A stretch of 64,000 nt of DNA. Origin: Clostridium amylolyticum. GTDB taxonomy: Bacteria; Bacillota; Clostridia; Clostridiales; Clostridiaceae. The notes below the pieces were generated by a model. That model had not been told where the DNA came from. It worked only from the letters and a program-made list of their open reading frames with translations, and ran no database searches. Positions within the stretch are counted from its first letter, which is position 1. Each line of letters starts with the position of its first letter. Below, piece after piece: positions 9,521 to 17,234 of this stretch. The position numbers and the translations under genes are program-made. The stretch spans positions 496,001-560,000 of the forward strand of contig NZ_FQZO01000002.1 of the NCBI RefSeq assembly GCF_900142075.1, written 5' to 3'.

Positions 9521-10423
9521 TCATGAATTAAAATAACTTTTAAGCTTTCTTGGCCCTGCTAATATTTCTCTTCCAATATAGAGGGTTCCATCATTTTTGG
9601 TTTTTACAAACCACTTTACAAGCATTATATTTCCCCCTGCAATTTCTATGGCGGTTATGCAACGAGGATGTACGCAGCTTCCGTCATTAAAGTAAGGAGT
9701 TTCTCCTACTTCTGGAAATCTAGGCCTATGAGTATGTCCTGCAATAATGGCATGCTTCTCTTTTTTTACCCACTGAGTAAGTTTCTTTTCTACTTCCGCC
9801 TTCTTATGATAGTTTTTCGCTGTACTTGTAGGATCATTTACTCCAAAGGATTCTAAAGGCTTCCATAAATACCTAACTAAAAATCTACTTAAAGTCCACA
9901 AATGGTAATTTAGAAAGTCTACTTGATGTCCATGAACTAAAAAAATCTTGTATCCGAGATCCTGATGTTTCAAAACCAATCCTTCGTGAATTTTTATACC
10001 TTTAAATAAAGGTATATTTTTTTTCCATCGCTCATCAAAATATTCATATAAATTAGCTTTTACAAATTCTTCATTGCGTTTTACTATATCATGATTTCCA
10101 AAAATGAGATACAGACTATTTTTATTATAAAACCTAGATAAAAGCCAAAATATATCTTCGTGAGCATGGACTATGTCATAAAATTTACTGTTCTCCCAAA
10201 GTTCATCTCCATCCCCTATCTCTATATAAGTATAGTTTAACTCATAATAATAAGTTAGTGCTGCAAAATAAATATTCTGGTTTTTCATTAAATTATCCGC
10301 CCAGCTTCCATCTCCTCTGTGACAATCGCTAAACAGAACAATTTTTGAGTAATCATTAAACCTTATCTCTTCTGATGATTGAAAAATCTTAGATAACCTT
10401 TCTAATCCATTCATTTTACACAT
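9521..10423 (-). CDS. Calcineurin-like metallophosphoesterase
   Basis: Predicted dinuclear-metal phosphohydrolase of 300 residues. The motif series is complete: SDCHRGDGS (Asp33, His35), GDGDELWE (about 72), GNHD (about 107), HGHQVD (about 165) and GHTHRPRF (about 225), with NDGS after it. The closing order resembles the UDP-2,3-diacylglucosamine hydrolase (LpxH-like) branch. A Gram-positive host has no lipid A, so the substrate is open. The RBS is weak and either of two nearby ATGs (10423 or 10414) could serve. No signal peptide, so cytoplasmic. Confidence 0.85.
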   Translation of the reverse strand: MCKMNGLERLSKIFQSSEEIRFNDYSKIVLFSDCHRGDGSWADNLMKNQNIYFAALTYYYELNYTYIEIGDGDELWENSKFYDIVHAHEDIFWLLSRFYNKNSLYLIFGNHDIVKRNEEFVKANLYEYFDERWKKNIPLFKGIKIHEGLVLKHQDLGYKIFLVHGHQVDFLNYHLWTLSRFLVRYLWKPLESFGVNDPTSTAKNYHKKAEVEKKLTQWVKKEKHAIIAGHTHRPRFPEVGETPYFNDGSCVHPRCITAIEIAGGNIMLVKWFVKTKNDGTLYIGREILAGPRKLKSYFNS

Positions 10424-10486
10424 TAAAATTTAATTGATATATAATAAAATATATTAATGTAAGGCTATAAATACCCCTATAAATGT

Positions 10487-10540
10487 AAAAAAACTATGAT
10501 AATTAACTTTTGAAACTAAATTTAAGCTAATCATCATAGC
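10487..10540 (-). terminator. Terminator of the DUF4474 gene
   Basis: On the minus strand, CTATGATGATTAGC pairs with its near-complement about 20 bases later and is followed by seven T residues. Confidence 0.7.
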
Positions 10541-10561
10541 TAAAAGTAAGTCTTAATCTAA

Positions 10562-11554
10562 CTAACTCTTAAATTTTTTGAGGAATAATTCTTTGCCCTT
10601 TCCAATATTAATAATCTTTTTATAAATTTCAGGTGAAATTTCTCGAACTGCTTTAATTTTGTCAGGTAGTTTATCATAAGGTGCAGTTATTTCTTGATAC
10701 TTTTCACATAACATCTTATTCTTCTTTTGTATTATCCTATCTGTTTCAGTAATCCTTGTAGCAGGTTGAGGACTATGCGGCTCTTTAAATTCTATAGCTA
10801 CAGTGTTTCCACTTACGGCTATTTTCCTATTTGAGTATCCTGCTTTGTTTAACCCCTCTATAAAAGCATCTCTCATAGTTTTATCTTTTAGAGTAATATA
10901 CAAACTCATAGTTAATTCCCAAGGCTCTGAAAACTCACCCAATTTAAATCCAGTTAACCACCAATGTCTAGCCCTTCTTGCAAATAATACTTCACCATTC
11001 TTTTTTAGATAAAAAATCATAGAGAGCATATCCTCATCTTTTACAGCACTGTAAATGGTATTATCAAAAATACCTGTGATACCTAAACTGTCTTTTTCAG
11101 CTACATAGACTCCTATTTCTCCACCAGTAACTAAGTCATATTGACCTTTCCAAAACTCTATAAGCCATCTTTTACCGTCATATTCAAAATATATGGGCTC
11201 ACAGTCTATTATCATGCCTAAAGGCGCTGCAGCTTCATCATATAAACGACGATAGCCATATTCTCTTTGCCAAGCATCTATAGTTGAATAAAATATATCT
11301 TGATTTTTATCATAAGCATATCCTGCCCTTTCTATTAATTCATCTAAATTATTATCTCCTGTAGACCATTTTCTTTCGCTATTATGAGATTCTTTACTTA
11401 TGACTTTATTTTTTATAGCACTATATATAGTGGCAGTTATAGCTATAACGCTTAAAACAGCAGATAAAATAATCAAAATATAAGCATGGGGACCAAAATC
11501 TATATTTCTCATTAATAAAGGCTCTATATAAATACACTTCAGTATATCTAACAA
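10562..11554 (-). CDS. DUF4474 domain protein, membrane anchored
   Basis: The frame opens at 11587, but GGAGGTGATTATT directly precedes a TTG at 11554, so translation probably starts there (330 residues). One TM segment lies near residues 24-45 and the rest is cytoplasmic or external. The stretch GYAYDKNQDIFYSTIDAWQ, then YGYRRLYDEAAAPLGM and FEYDGKRWLIEFWKGQYD, is the conserved core that I recognise as DUF4474, common in clostridia. Function is unknown. It is monocistronic, ending at the hairpin at 10487-10540. Confidence 0.7.
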   Translation of the reverse strand: MLDILKCIYIEPLLMRNIDFGPHAYILIILSAVLSVIAITATIYSAIKNKVISKESHNSERKWSTGDNNLDELIERAGYAYDKNQDIFYSTIDAWQREYGYRRLYDEAAAPLGMIIDCEPIYFEYDGKRWLIEFWKGQYDLVTGGEIGVYVAEKDSLGITGIFDNTIYSAVKDEDMLSMIFYLKKNGEVLFARRARHWWLTGFKLGEFSEPWELTMSLYITLKDKTMRDAFIEGLNKAGYSNRKIAVSGNTVAIEFKEPHSPQPATRITETDRIIQKKNKMLCEKYQEITAPYDKLPDKIKAVREISPEIYKKIINIGKGKELFLKKFKS

Positions 11555-11609
11555 AATAATCACCTCCGATTTAATTACCTTATACATAATATTCTCTTTA
11601 GGCTTACTA

Positions 11610-11740
11610 TGTTAAAGCTATCTTGGGTGAACTGCTCTATATCCTGTACATCAAAAGCTCCTTGAGTATTCTGTACTGTTACTGCTGTAATAACATTCAT
11701 GCCATGAACCTAATTGGCATTAACGGCTTTTATAAATAAT
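11610..11740 (-). pseudogene. Fragment of a ThiD/PdxK-type kinase gene
   Basis: Minus-strand translation gives KAVNAN-stop-VHGMNVITAVTVQNTQGAFDVQDIEQF. This matches the segment of hydroxymethylpyrimidine/pyridoxine kinases that follows the ADLKT region. An in-frame TAG replaces the expected Gly codon and no frame continues on either side, so only about 40 codons remain. It lies outside the last attachment-like site at 12015 and is a relic of an earlier gene here. The rest of 11555-11960 shows nothing I can support. Confidence 0.6.
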
Positions 11741-12014
11741 ATAATTTACACAAACCTGTAGACCTTCTTAGCCTATCACTAAAGTAGCTATTCAAGATTT
11801 TGTTGAATAAAATTGATTGTTATCTTAGAAATTATCATGTGCAATAACTTTTTCTTTTGTTCTTTTGATTCCTTACTATTTAACAACTTATTGAAATTAT
11901 CTAGTACACTTTTAATGAACTTATAAAATATTTCCTACTAATTATAATAGGGAATTTTATTTATAAAAATAGCCTTAACCAACCGAAATCAATGCTTAAG
12001 GCTATAAACCTCAT

Positions 12015-12035
12015 TTATTTGTGATACGGTTCTCC
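12015..12035 (-). other. rlmH-end attachment-like core A
   Basis: On the minus strand it reads GGAGAACCGTATCACAAATA followed by A, encoding GEPYHK-stop exactly as at the 3' end of rlmH. The residues before it do not match RlmH, so only the core has been copied. It marks the far end of the suspected cassette chain. Confidence 0.75.
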
Positions 12036-12094
12036 ATAATTATTACAAGTGAGGTTTTGCCATTTTATTCTTGTGTAAACAATCTACATAATTA

Positions 12095-12103
12095 TGGTAT
12101 AAT
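12095..12103 (+). promoter_or_regulatory. Extended -10 promoter of the toxin gene
   Basis: TGGTATAAT is a perfect -10 hexamer with a TG extension. The best -35 candidate (TTGTGT at 12071) is too far away, which is normal for extended -10 promoters. The start of transcription would be about 12110, 69 bases before the toxin ATG. The same promoter occurs at 13596-13604. Confidence 0.65.
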
Positions 12104-12138
12104 TCTAAAGTACAATTTTATAGCTAAAAGTGGGCTAC

Positions 12139-12174
12139 TGGTATCACTTACCTCTTCTATGAAGGGAGGTGATA
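12139..12174 (+). promoter_or_regulatory. Hairpin hiding the toxin ribosome binding site
   Basis: TATCAC, CCTC and CTTC at 12142-12157 pair with GAAG, GAGG and GTGATA at 12161-12174, burying GGGAGGTGAT, the Shine-Dalgarno of the toxin. Such sequestration is a hallmark of type I toxin mRNAs. CTGGTATCAC (12138-12147) is also exactly complementary to GTGATACCAG (12331-12340), which offers an alternative fold. Confidence 0.65.
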
Positions 12175-12178
12175 CATA

Positions 12179-12280
12179 ATGAGTAATGACGTTTTAATGT
12201 TACTATTTACTGGTGGATTATTTCTATTAGCACTATTAACATTTATAGTGTTACTTATAGATAAAATATCAAAAAAATAG
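12179..12280 (+). CDS. Holin-like type I toxin, 33 residues
   Basis: The peptide starts MSNDVLMLLFTGGLFLLALL and continues with a hydrophobic stretch, then DKISKK. It has one membrane helix, the FTGG motif and a short lysine tail, the pattern of the putative holin-like toxin family (related to TxpA/BsrG toxins) that depolarises the membrane. RBS GGGAGGTGATACATA is very strong but sequestered in the hairpin upstream. It has its own promoter in cassette-end repeat A and its own terminators. Such toxins are controlled by a cis-antisense RNA. Its small size means it is easily missed in automatic annotation. Confidence 0.8.
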   Translation: MSNDVLMLLFTGGLFLLALLTFIVLLIDKISKK

Positions 12281-12332
12281 TAGCCCCGACTCGCAATTGG
12301 AAGCTACTATTTTTATTCTATAAAAATATAGT
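12270..12332 (-). ncRNA. Candidate antisense RNA (antitoxin) against the toxin mRNA
   Basis: The minus strand has TTGCTT, a 16-base spacer and TATATT (about 12324-12351), giving a start near 12317. The transcript would overlap the toxin mRNA 3' end and stop at the bidirectional hairpin 12276-12311, which is followed by seven T residues on this strand. The arrangement matches known type I pairs, but the RNA is inferred from sequence alone and its ends are approximate. Confidence 0.4.
12276..12315. terminator. Bidirectional terminator overlapping the toxin stop codon
   Basis: AATAGTAGC (12276-12284) pairs with GCTACTATT (12303-12311). T runs follow on both strands. The left arm includes the toxin stop codon TAG. 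Confidence 0.75.
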
Positions 12333-12369
12333 GATACCAGTTGCCTAAGCAACTAGAATTGTATATTTA

Positions 12370-12397
12370 GTAGAGTGTTAGCGCACTCTACTTTTTT
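12370..12397 (+). terminator. Second terminator after the toxin gene
   Basis: GTAGAGTG (12370-12377) pairs with CACTCTAC (12384-12391), followed by six T residues. A smaller hairpin AGTTGCCTAAGCAACT lies at 12340-12355. Bases 12400-12539 hold nothing else. Confidence 0.75.
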
Positions 12398-12539
12398 ATT
12401 TTCTGCATTTCTTACTTATATTATATCAAATTTTTATAAAAAATAAACACAAATAATTTTTTAATATTTAACACCCTATAAATCTAGAATTTGTTTAATT
12501 CATGAAATTAGATTATAAATTGTTCTCCCCAGACTATTT

Positions 12540-13322
12540 TTATTTCAATAACGAATGTATCACTTTAACAATGGTCAATCCGTAATCAACAAAGAAGTTC
12601 TTTTGATCTTCCGAATAGGAATTTCTTTCTGCTATTGCTTCATCTGTAGCATGCCTAAAGCAATGCATTTTCTTTCTATAGCTTGTCACTATATCGTTAG
12701 AAATATAATCAAAACATATCTTAGAATAATCAGGTGTGATAAACTTCCCATTCTTCTTTAATAAGTTTTCTATCAAGTTTGCTATCTCAGCAAGTTTTTC
12801 ATCTGTGCTCATATTATTGAAAGATGCTTGTCGATTTGATATCTCAACAAACTTTTGATTTATCAAATTATCTATATCAATATGGCTAGATTTCAACTCG
12901 AAGGTAAAACTTGCAACAAATTTTCTTCTAACTGCATATCGAACGGTCCCATTATCATCATCTCCCTGAGCAATAATTCTGTTTCTTATTTCTCCACAAG
13001 TAAAGTCACTAGGGTCTACAGGTGGTCTCGCTAACACTCTAGGAAATTCTTTTATCTCATATCCCATTTTATATAAATAATACGTTATAAGATAAAACCA
13101 ACATTTATTTTCACTACTAGAAAAGTTCACCTCTGGCTGACATAATTCCCTGAATTTTGTTATCGCTTCCTCTGCATCATACACTTCAAATTCATAATCA
13201 TCTACATCCTCATATCCACTAAACATATTGTATATCCTATTAACATTCTTAATTGAATCATGAAAACGATAATGATATTCTGCTTCTTGTATATTTTGAA
13301 AATAAAATTCTTTTAAATCCAT
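12540..13322 (-). CDS. Hypothetical protein in the cassette region
   Basis: I do not recognise this 260-residue protein. It is hydrophilic with no signal peptide or membrane segment. The first half mixes strands and helices; the second half (from about residue 160, NRQASFNNMSTDEKLAEIAN) is helical and reminiscent of C-terminal helical domains in abortive-infection or HEPN proteins, but the RxxxxxxH-type RNase motif is not clearly present (RKKMHCFRH has the wrong spacing). The RBS TTGGAGTGTTAGG is acceptable. It shares a 1.4-kb segment between two attachment-like cores with the type I toxin. A defence role is possible but is only inference from location. Confidence 0.55.
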   Translation of the reverse strand: MDLKEFYFQNIQEAEYHYRFHDSIKNVNRIYNMFSGYEDVDDYEFEVYDAEEAITKFRELCQPEVNFSSSENKCWFYLITYYLYKMGYEIKEFPRVLARPPVDPSDFTCGEIRNRIIAQGDDDNGTVRYAVRRKFVASFTFELKSSHIDIDNLINQKFVEISNRQASFNNMSTDEKLAEIANLIENLLKKNGKFITPDYSKICFDYISNDIVTSYRKKMHCFRHATDEAIAERNSYSEDQKNFFVDYGLTIVKVIHSLLK

Positions 13323-13438
13323 CCTAACACTCCAAATCTTTTAGGTAATTCTATAATGCGTCTTCATATAATCATCACTATAAATTCCAATTTATCTTTT
13401 ACTTTAAACTTATTATAACATAATTTGTAAATGAAATC

Positions 13439-13459
13439 TTACTTATGATACGGTATTTC
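13439..13459 (-). other. rlmH-end attachment-like core B2
   Basis: On minus it ends ACCGTATCATAAGTAA, identical over 16 bases to the 3' end of rlmH (27148-27163). The preceding codons differ, giving IPYHK-stop. It lies 58 bases from core B1 in the same orientation, so two ends abut here. Confidence 0.7.
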
Positions 13460-13516
13460 CACCTATAAAAATAGCCTTAGGCAAGTCATGTCAATGCCTA
13501 AGGCTAAAAACCGCAT

Positions 13517-13537
13517 TTATTTGTGATACGGTTCTCC
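13517..13537 (-). other. rlmH-end attachment-like core B1
   Basis: Identical to core A over the 21 bases encoding GEPYHK-stop on the minus strand. It differs from the genuine rlmH end at a few wobble positions. It is followed (minus direction) by the same hairpin as rlmH. Confidence 0.75.
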
Positions 13538-13595
13538 ATAACTATTACAAGTGAGGTTTTGCCATTTTATCCTTATGTATAAATCCTCATAATTA

Positions 13596-13604
13596 TGGTA
13601 TAAT
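13596..13604 (+). promoter_or_regulatory. Extended -10 promoter of the chloramphenicol acetyltransferase gene
   Basis: TGGTATAAT, identical to that before the toxin at 12095-12103, inside the duplicated cassette-end block. Transcription would begin near 13611, about 110 bases before the ATG at 13723. Confidence 0.6.
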
Positions 13605-13722
13605 TCTAAAGTAGAAATTAAGAATTCCGTAGTTATGTATGGCTGGGGTTTTGAACATTCGTTCTAGGATATTGCCTATATTCCCCATAAAGATTGTTAA
13701 TATTTTATATAGAGGTGTTATT

Positions 13723-14367
13723 ATGCAATTTAAAATAATAGATATGGAAAAATGGAAACGCAAAGAATATTTTGAGCATTATTATAATAATGTCCCTTGT
13801 ACTTACAGTTTGACAACAAATATTGATATTACTATATTATTAAATACGATAAACAATCAAAATTTTAAGTTTTATCCAGTTATGATTTACTGTATTTCCT
13901 CTATAGTTAACGCTCATGACGAGTTTAAGACTTCTATTGATGATGACGGTAACGTCGGTGTTTTTGACATCATAAACCCAAGCTATACAATATTTGATAA
14001 GGGAACACAAACATTTTCAAGTATTTGGACTGACTACAACTCTGATTTTATATCATTTTATAAAAACTATCTCAATGATATGGAACAATATGGAATTATT
14101 GATAAACCTATAGCAAAGCCTGAAATCACCCCCAATCTCTTTAACATTTCTAGTATTCCATGGACAATATTTACGAGCTTTAATTTAAATATAGATAAAG
14201 GCACTAAGTATTTATTACCAATTTTTACTATAGGTAAATTTTTTGAACAGGATGATAAAATGCTTTTGCCATTATCACTCCAAGTTCATCATGCTGTTTG
14301 TGATGGCTTCCATGCATCAAGATTCATAAATGAATTACAAGAAGCTGTAAACTCCTTTCCATTATGA
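13723..14367 (+). CDS. cat: Chloramphenicol O-acetyltransferase, type A
   Basis: Transfers acetyl from acetyl-CoA to chloramphenicol. The frame opens at 13639, but AGAGGTGTTATT precedes the ATG at 13723, giving 214 residues, the normal length. The active-site block VHHAVCDGFHASRF with the catalytic His and the structural Asp-Gly is intact. YNNVPCTYSLTTNIDIT near the N-terminus and NISSIPWTIFTSFNLN also match the family; the nearest sequence I recall is clostridial CatP. It is the first gene inside the core B to core C segment, with a promoter in repeat B and a terminator after it. This is a likely acquired or cassette-borne resistance gene. Confidence 0.9.
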   Translation: MQFKIIDMEKWKRKEYFEHYYNNVPCTYSLTTNIDITILLNTINNQNFKFYPVMIYCISSIVNAHDEFKTSIDDDGNVGVFDIINPSYTIFDKGTQTFSSIWTDYNSDFISFYKNYLNDMEQYGIIDKPIAKPEITPNLFNISSIPWTIFTSFNLNIDKGTKYLLPIFTIGKFFEQDDKMLLPLSLQVHHAVCDGFHASRFINELQEAVNSFPL

Positions 14368-14418
14368 ACACAACCAGGTGTTGAAAGATATAGTAAAAGT
14401 TTAAGAGTTTTCTTCTCT

Positions 14419-14453
14419 AAAAAAGGCGGTGACACATAATCACCGCCTTTTAC
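14419..14453. terminator. Bidirectional terminator between cat and the PTS operon
   Basis: AAAAGGCGGTGA pairs with TCACCGCCTTTT around a 7-base loop, with A and T runs on both sides. It serves converging transcripts. Confidence 0.85.
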
Positions 14454-14481
14454 TTTATTTCTCTACTAGCTTTTCCTAATA

Positions 14482-15738
14482 TTACTTCCAGTTTTGAAGT
14501 AAATACTTTTCAGCCTCAGTGCACCACAAACCCTTATTCTTCTTTACTATAGCAGCAAGCTCAGAAAAGCGAGGATCTGTCTTTCCCTTTTCTTCAAAGT
14601 CTTCAATTGCAGTAAGCTCCATATTAATATGGGTATATATGAGTTTCTTTCCTCCAGGAATCTTGGGAAGGTTTAAGGTTGCTTCTGCAACGCTGTCAAG
14701 TCCTCCAATATGTGTTAACATAACTGCTGGATTAATCAACCTTTGTTCAGTTAGCTTTAAGGACTCGATTAAATCGTCAGTATTTCCCCCTGTTGTTCCC
14801 ATGATGTGAGTTGATGCATAGTGAACATTGTAATAGTTAATTTCTCCTGAGAACTTTATATCTGTAGGTCCTGCAAAGAAGTTAAGGCATCCGTCTCTTC
14901 CAAGGATTTTATCCCCTTGTTCCACAACAGATTTTACTGGCGCAAAGGCAAATACATCATCAAAGCCTGTACCTTCAGTGATCTCCATTAAATATGCAGC
15001 TGGATTCTCTAAATTTCTGGTATTCACAAATACTAACTCAACTCCGCAGCTCTTAGCCTCTTCCTTAGAAAATATCTGCTCTGCCCTTCTTAGTCTTTTC
15101 TCATCTACGTCAGTAACTACCAATAATCCCGGTCTTCTATCACAATGAAGAGCGTAGTCTATTGCTCCAAGCCCCATTGGACCGGCTCCAGCAAGAATTG
15201 CTGTCTTTCCGCCTTCCTTTATTCCCATATGGTGCACATACTTTCCCATCTCAGTATGATAGTTTGCATGGAAAGCCCCAATTATGCAGGACATAGGCTC
15301 TGCAAGGGAAGCTTCATAGTATGAGTCTCCCTCATAGTTTAATAAACAACCTAGCTCCATAACCTCTTGAGGAATTACTGCGTAGGTAGCATCCCCTCCA
15401 AAGTACATATAGGAGTAGCCTGGTGATGCCATGCTTCCTTTATAGTTTAAGGCTGGCTGCTGAGCAAATTTTGTTCCCGGCTTAAACTGATGCTGCCACT
15501 TCTTACCCACCTTAACTATATTTCCTGCAAATTCATGTCCTATAATTATAGGATTTTCATGGACATCCTTAGGTACTCTTTTATGGTTCTCTCCAAGAAT
15601 TGCGCACTTGTAGCTGGACATGCAAATGCTGTCTGATATGATCTCAACTAATATTTCATCCTCCTTTATTTCAGGAAGCTCAAACTCTTCTAATCTTAAA
15701 TCACTAGCACCATATAATCTAACTGCTTTAGTCTTCAT
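14482..15738 (-). CDS. SorE-like zinc-dependent sugar-phosphate dehydrogenase
   Basis: Medium-chain dehydrogenase of 418 residues. The N-terminal zinc-binding lobe has HEFAGNIVKVG, and the Rossmann loop is AGAGPMGLGAIDYA. The start MKTKAVRLYGASDLRLEEFE, the FFAGPTDIKFSGEINYYNVHY block and THIMGTTGGNTDD match L-sorbose-1-phosphate reductase (SorE), which interconverts L-sorbose 1-phosphate and glucitol 6-phosphate. Here it is the last gene of a mannitol-type PTS operon that lacks mtlD, 16 bases after a 1-phosphofructokinase-like gene. It probably oxidises the hexitol phosphate made by the PTS. Family is sure; the substrate is inferred. Confidence 0.8.
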   Translation of the reverse strand: MKTKAVRLYGASDLRLEEFELPEIKEDEILVEIISDSICMSSYKCAILGENHKRVPKDVHENPIIIGHEFAGNIVKVGKKWQHQFKPGTKFAQQPALNYKGSMASPGYSYMYFGGDATYAVIPQEVMELGCLLNYEGDSYYEASLAEPMSCIIGAFHANYHTEMGKYVHHMGIKEGGKTAILAGAGPMGLGAIDYALHCDRRPGLLVVTDVDEKRLRRAEQIFSKEEAKSCGVELVFVNTRNLENPAAYLMEITEGTGFDDVFAFAPVKSVVEQGDKILGRDGCLNFFAGPTDIKFSGEINYYNVHYASTHIMGTTGGNTDDLIESLKLTEQRLINPAVMLTHIGGLDSVAEATLNLPKIPGGKKLIYTHINMELTAIEDFEEKGKTDPRFSELAAIVKKNKGLWCTEAEKYLLQNWK

Positions 15739-15754
15739 AATAATAACCCCTTTT

Positions 15755-16711
15755 CTATAGTTTTATATATTCAAATTTCACTTTCTTTTTTAGCTCTAAA
15801 ATATCCTTAAGCTCTGCTGGCTGAGTTCCCGAAGTCATAACATTAGCAGCACTTACAGCAGTAGCCAGTAAAACAGTTTCCTCCATTGAATACCCTTTTT
15901 CAGAAGCTATTGCCAAGGCTGCTACCATTGAATCACCAGCGCCAACGGTGCTTTTAACAGGAACCTTTAGTCCTTCAGAGCGAACTATCTTATCCTTATC
16001 TATAAATAAAGCTCCATCTCCGCCCAGGGATACAACAATTCTCTCTACTCCATATTCATGAAGCTTCTGAGCTGCCTTAACTACCTCCTCAAGGCTTTCA
16101 AGTTTTTTACCGCAAAGCCCTTCAAGCTCGTGGATATTAGGCTTAATCAAGTATGGACCCGCCTTTAAGCCTTCCTTTAAAAGCTCACCATCAGCATCTA
16201 AAATCACCTTTGCTCCAAGCTGCCTGGCTCTTTTTATCCATGTGCCATATATATCCTTGGGCACTCCGGCAGGGGTACTTCCTGATAAAACTAATATGGC
16301 TTCATCCTTTATTGCCCCAAAAATACTTTCTTCAACCTTAGCCAAGTCCTCAGCTGCTACAACACTTCCCGGTTCATTTATATCTGTATTGCTGTGATTT
16401 GTGTTATCTATAATTTTCAAATTTGTTCTTGTTTCTCCTTGAATAAAAACAAACTCATTTTCAATATTCAAGGAGTCCAAATACGCTTTAATAAACTCTC
16501 CATTTTTTCCTGCAAGAATTCCAAGTGCTCTGCTTTCTCCTCCAAGACTTTTAACAACCTTGGAAACATTGATCCCCTTTCCTCCGGCATCTACTCTGAT
16601 TGAAGAAACTCTATTAACACTGCCTATCTTGAAATCATTAATTTCAACGGTTTTATCTATTGCAGGATTTAAGGTTATAGTAATAATTTTAGTTTGCTGT
16701 GAAGGTTTCAT
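15755..16711 (-). CDS. 1-phosphofructokinase-family sugar-phosphate kinase
   Basis: PfkB-fold kinase of 318 residues, close to FruK/LacC. It has NPAIDKTVEI at the N-terminus, the GGKGINVSKVVKSLGG signature at about 43-58 and the C-terminal ATP and catalytic block VKSTVGAGDSMVAAL, where Asp of GAGDS is the base. It makes a sugar bisphosphate from fructose 1-phosphate or tagatose 6-phosphate in known relatives. The start overlaps the EIIA gene by 23 bases, a sign of coupling. Its presence with SorE-like dehydrogenase, and no mtlD, suggests the operon's hexitol is routed through a ketose 1-phosphate rather than fructose 6-phosphate. Confidence 0.85.
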   Translation of the reverse strand: MKPSQQTKIITITLNPAIDKTVEINDFKIGSVNRVSSIRVDAGGKGINVSKVVKSLGGESRALGILAGKNGEFIKAYLDSLNIENEFVFIQGETRTNLKIIDNTNHSNTDINEPGSVVAAEDLAKVEESIFGAIKDEAILVLSGSTPAGVPKDIYGTWIKRARQLGAKVILDADGELLKEGLKAGPYLIKPNIHELEGLCGKKLESLEEVVKAAQKLHEYGVERIVVSLGGDGALFIDKDKIVRSEGLKVPVKSTVGAGDSMVAALAIASEKGYSMEETVLLATAVSAANVMTSGTQPAELKDILELKKKVKFEYIKL

Positions 16712-17213
16712 ATATATAGTTCACATCCTTTGTTGTCTTTAGCTTATTAAGCTTTTCCTCATCTTCATCGCCAATAACTGTAGCTATGGTTGAAAGAATA
16801 TCCATGTGTTCATCACCAACACCTGCTATACCTATGACAAGGTAAGCCTTTTCCTCACCAAAATCAATTCCCTCTGGAAACTGAAGCACTACTATACCGG
16901 ATTTTTTAATGAAATCTTTTGCTCTGCCTACACCATGGGGAATTGCAACTCCGCAACCAATATAGGTAGTCAGATCATCTTCTCTTTTTATCATTGCCTC
17001 TATATAACTTTCATCAACACATCCGCTTTCAACTAAAAGCCTGCCTGCCATCCTTATAGCCTCATATTTATTCACTGAAGGCTGATTAAGCTTTATATTA
17101 TTCTTTTTTAACACTTCATTTTCTGTGATATCCCTTGCATTTCCTACTGCAACCATATCTTGTTCTACACTTCCTCTTTTATTATTAAAAACTGAGAAAA
17201 ATTTAAAGCCCAT
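16689..17213 (-). CDS. mtlF: PTS mannitol-type EIIA component
   Basis: Phosphoryl carrier between HPr and the EIIB domain of the transporter at 19483. It is 174 residues long, about 30 longer than usual MtlF because of an N-terminal extension (MGFKFFSVFNNKRGS). RBS AAAGGAGGATCATC is directly before this ATG, so the extension is real. The phospho-His motif is GVAIPHGVGRAKDF. It lies between the regulator and the kinase genes. Confidence 0.88.
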   Translation of the reverse strand: MGFKFFSVFNNKRGSVEQDMVAVGNARDITENEVLKKNNIKLNQPSVNKYEAIRMAGRLLVESGCVDESYIEAMIKREDDLTTYIGCGVAIPHGVGRAKDFIKKSGIVVLQFPEGIDFGEEKAYLVIGIAGVGDEHMDILSTIATVIGDEDEEKLNKLKTTKDVNYIYETFTAN

Positions 17214-17234
17214 GATGATCCTCCTTTGCTTCGC

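Larger units (their letters stand above)
11962..12112. repeat. Cassette-end repeat A (hairpin, att core, promoter)
   Basis: This 151-base block is closely repeated at 13464-13613. From left to right on the + strand it holds a hairpin matching the rlmH terminator, the rlmH-end core (12015-12035, read on minus), about 60 bases of shared sequence, and an extended -10 promoter pointing right. Its left half also matches 27095-27168 at the end of rlmH. Confidence 0.85.
13464..13613. repeat. Cassette-end repeat B (hairpin, att core, promoter)
   Basis: A 150-base block that closely matches 11962-12112. It carries the rlmH-type terminator hairpin (AGCCTTAGGCATTGAC and its partner), the core at 13517-13537 and an extended -10 promoter pointing right into the chloramphenicol acetyltransferase gene. 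Confidence 0.85.
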
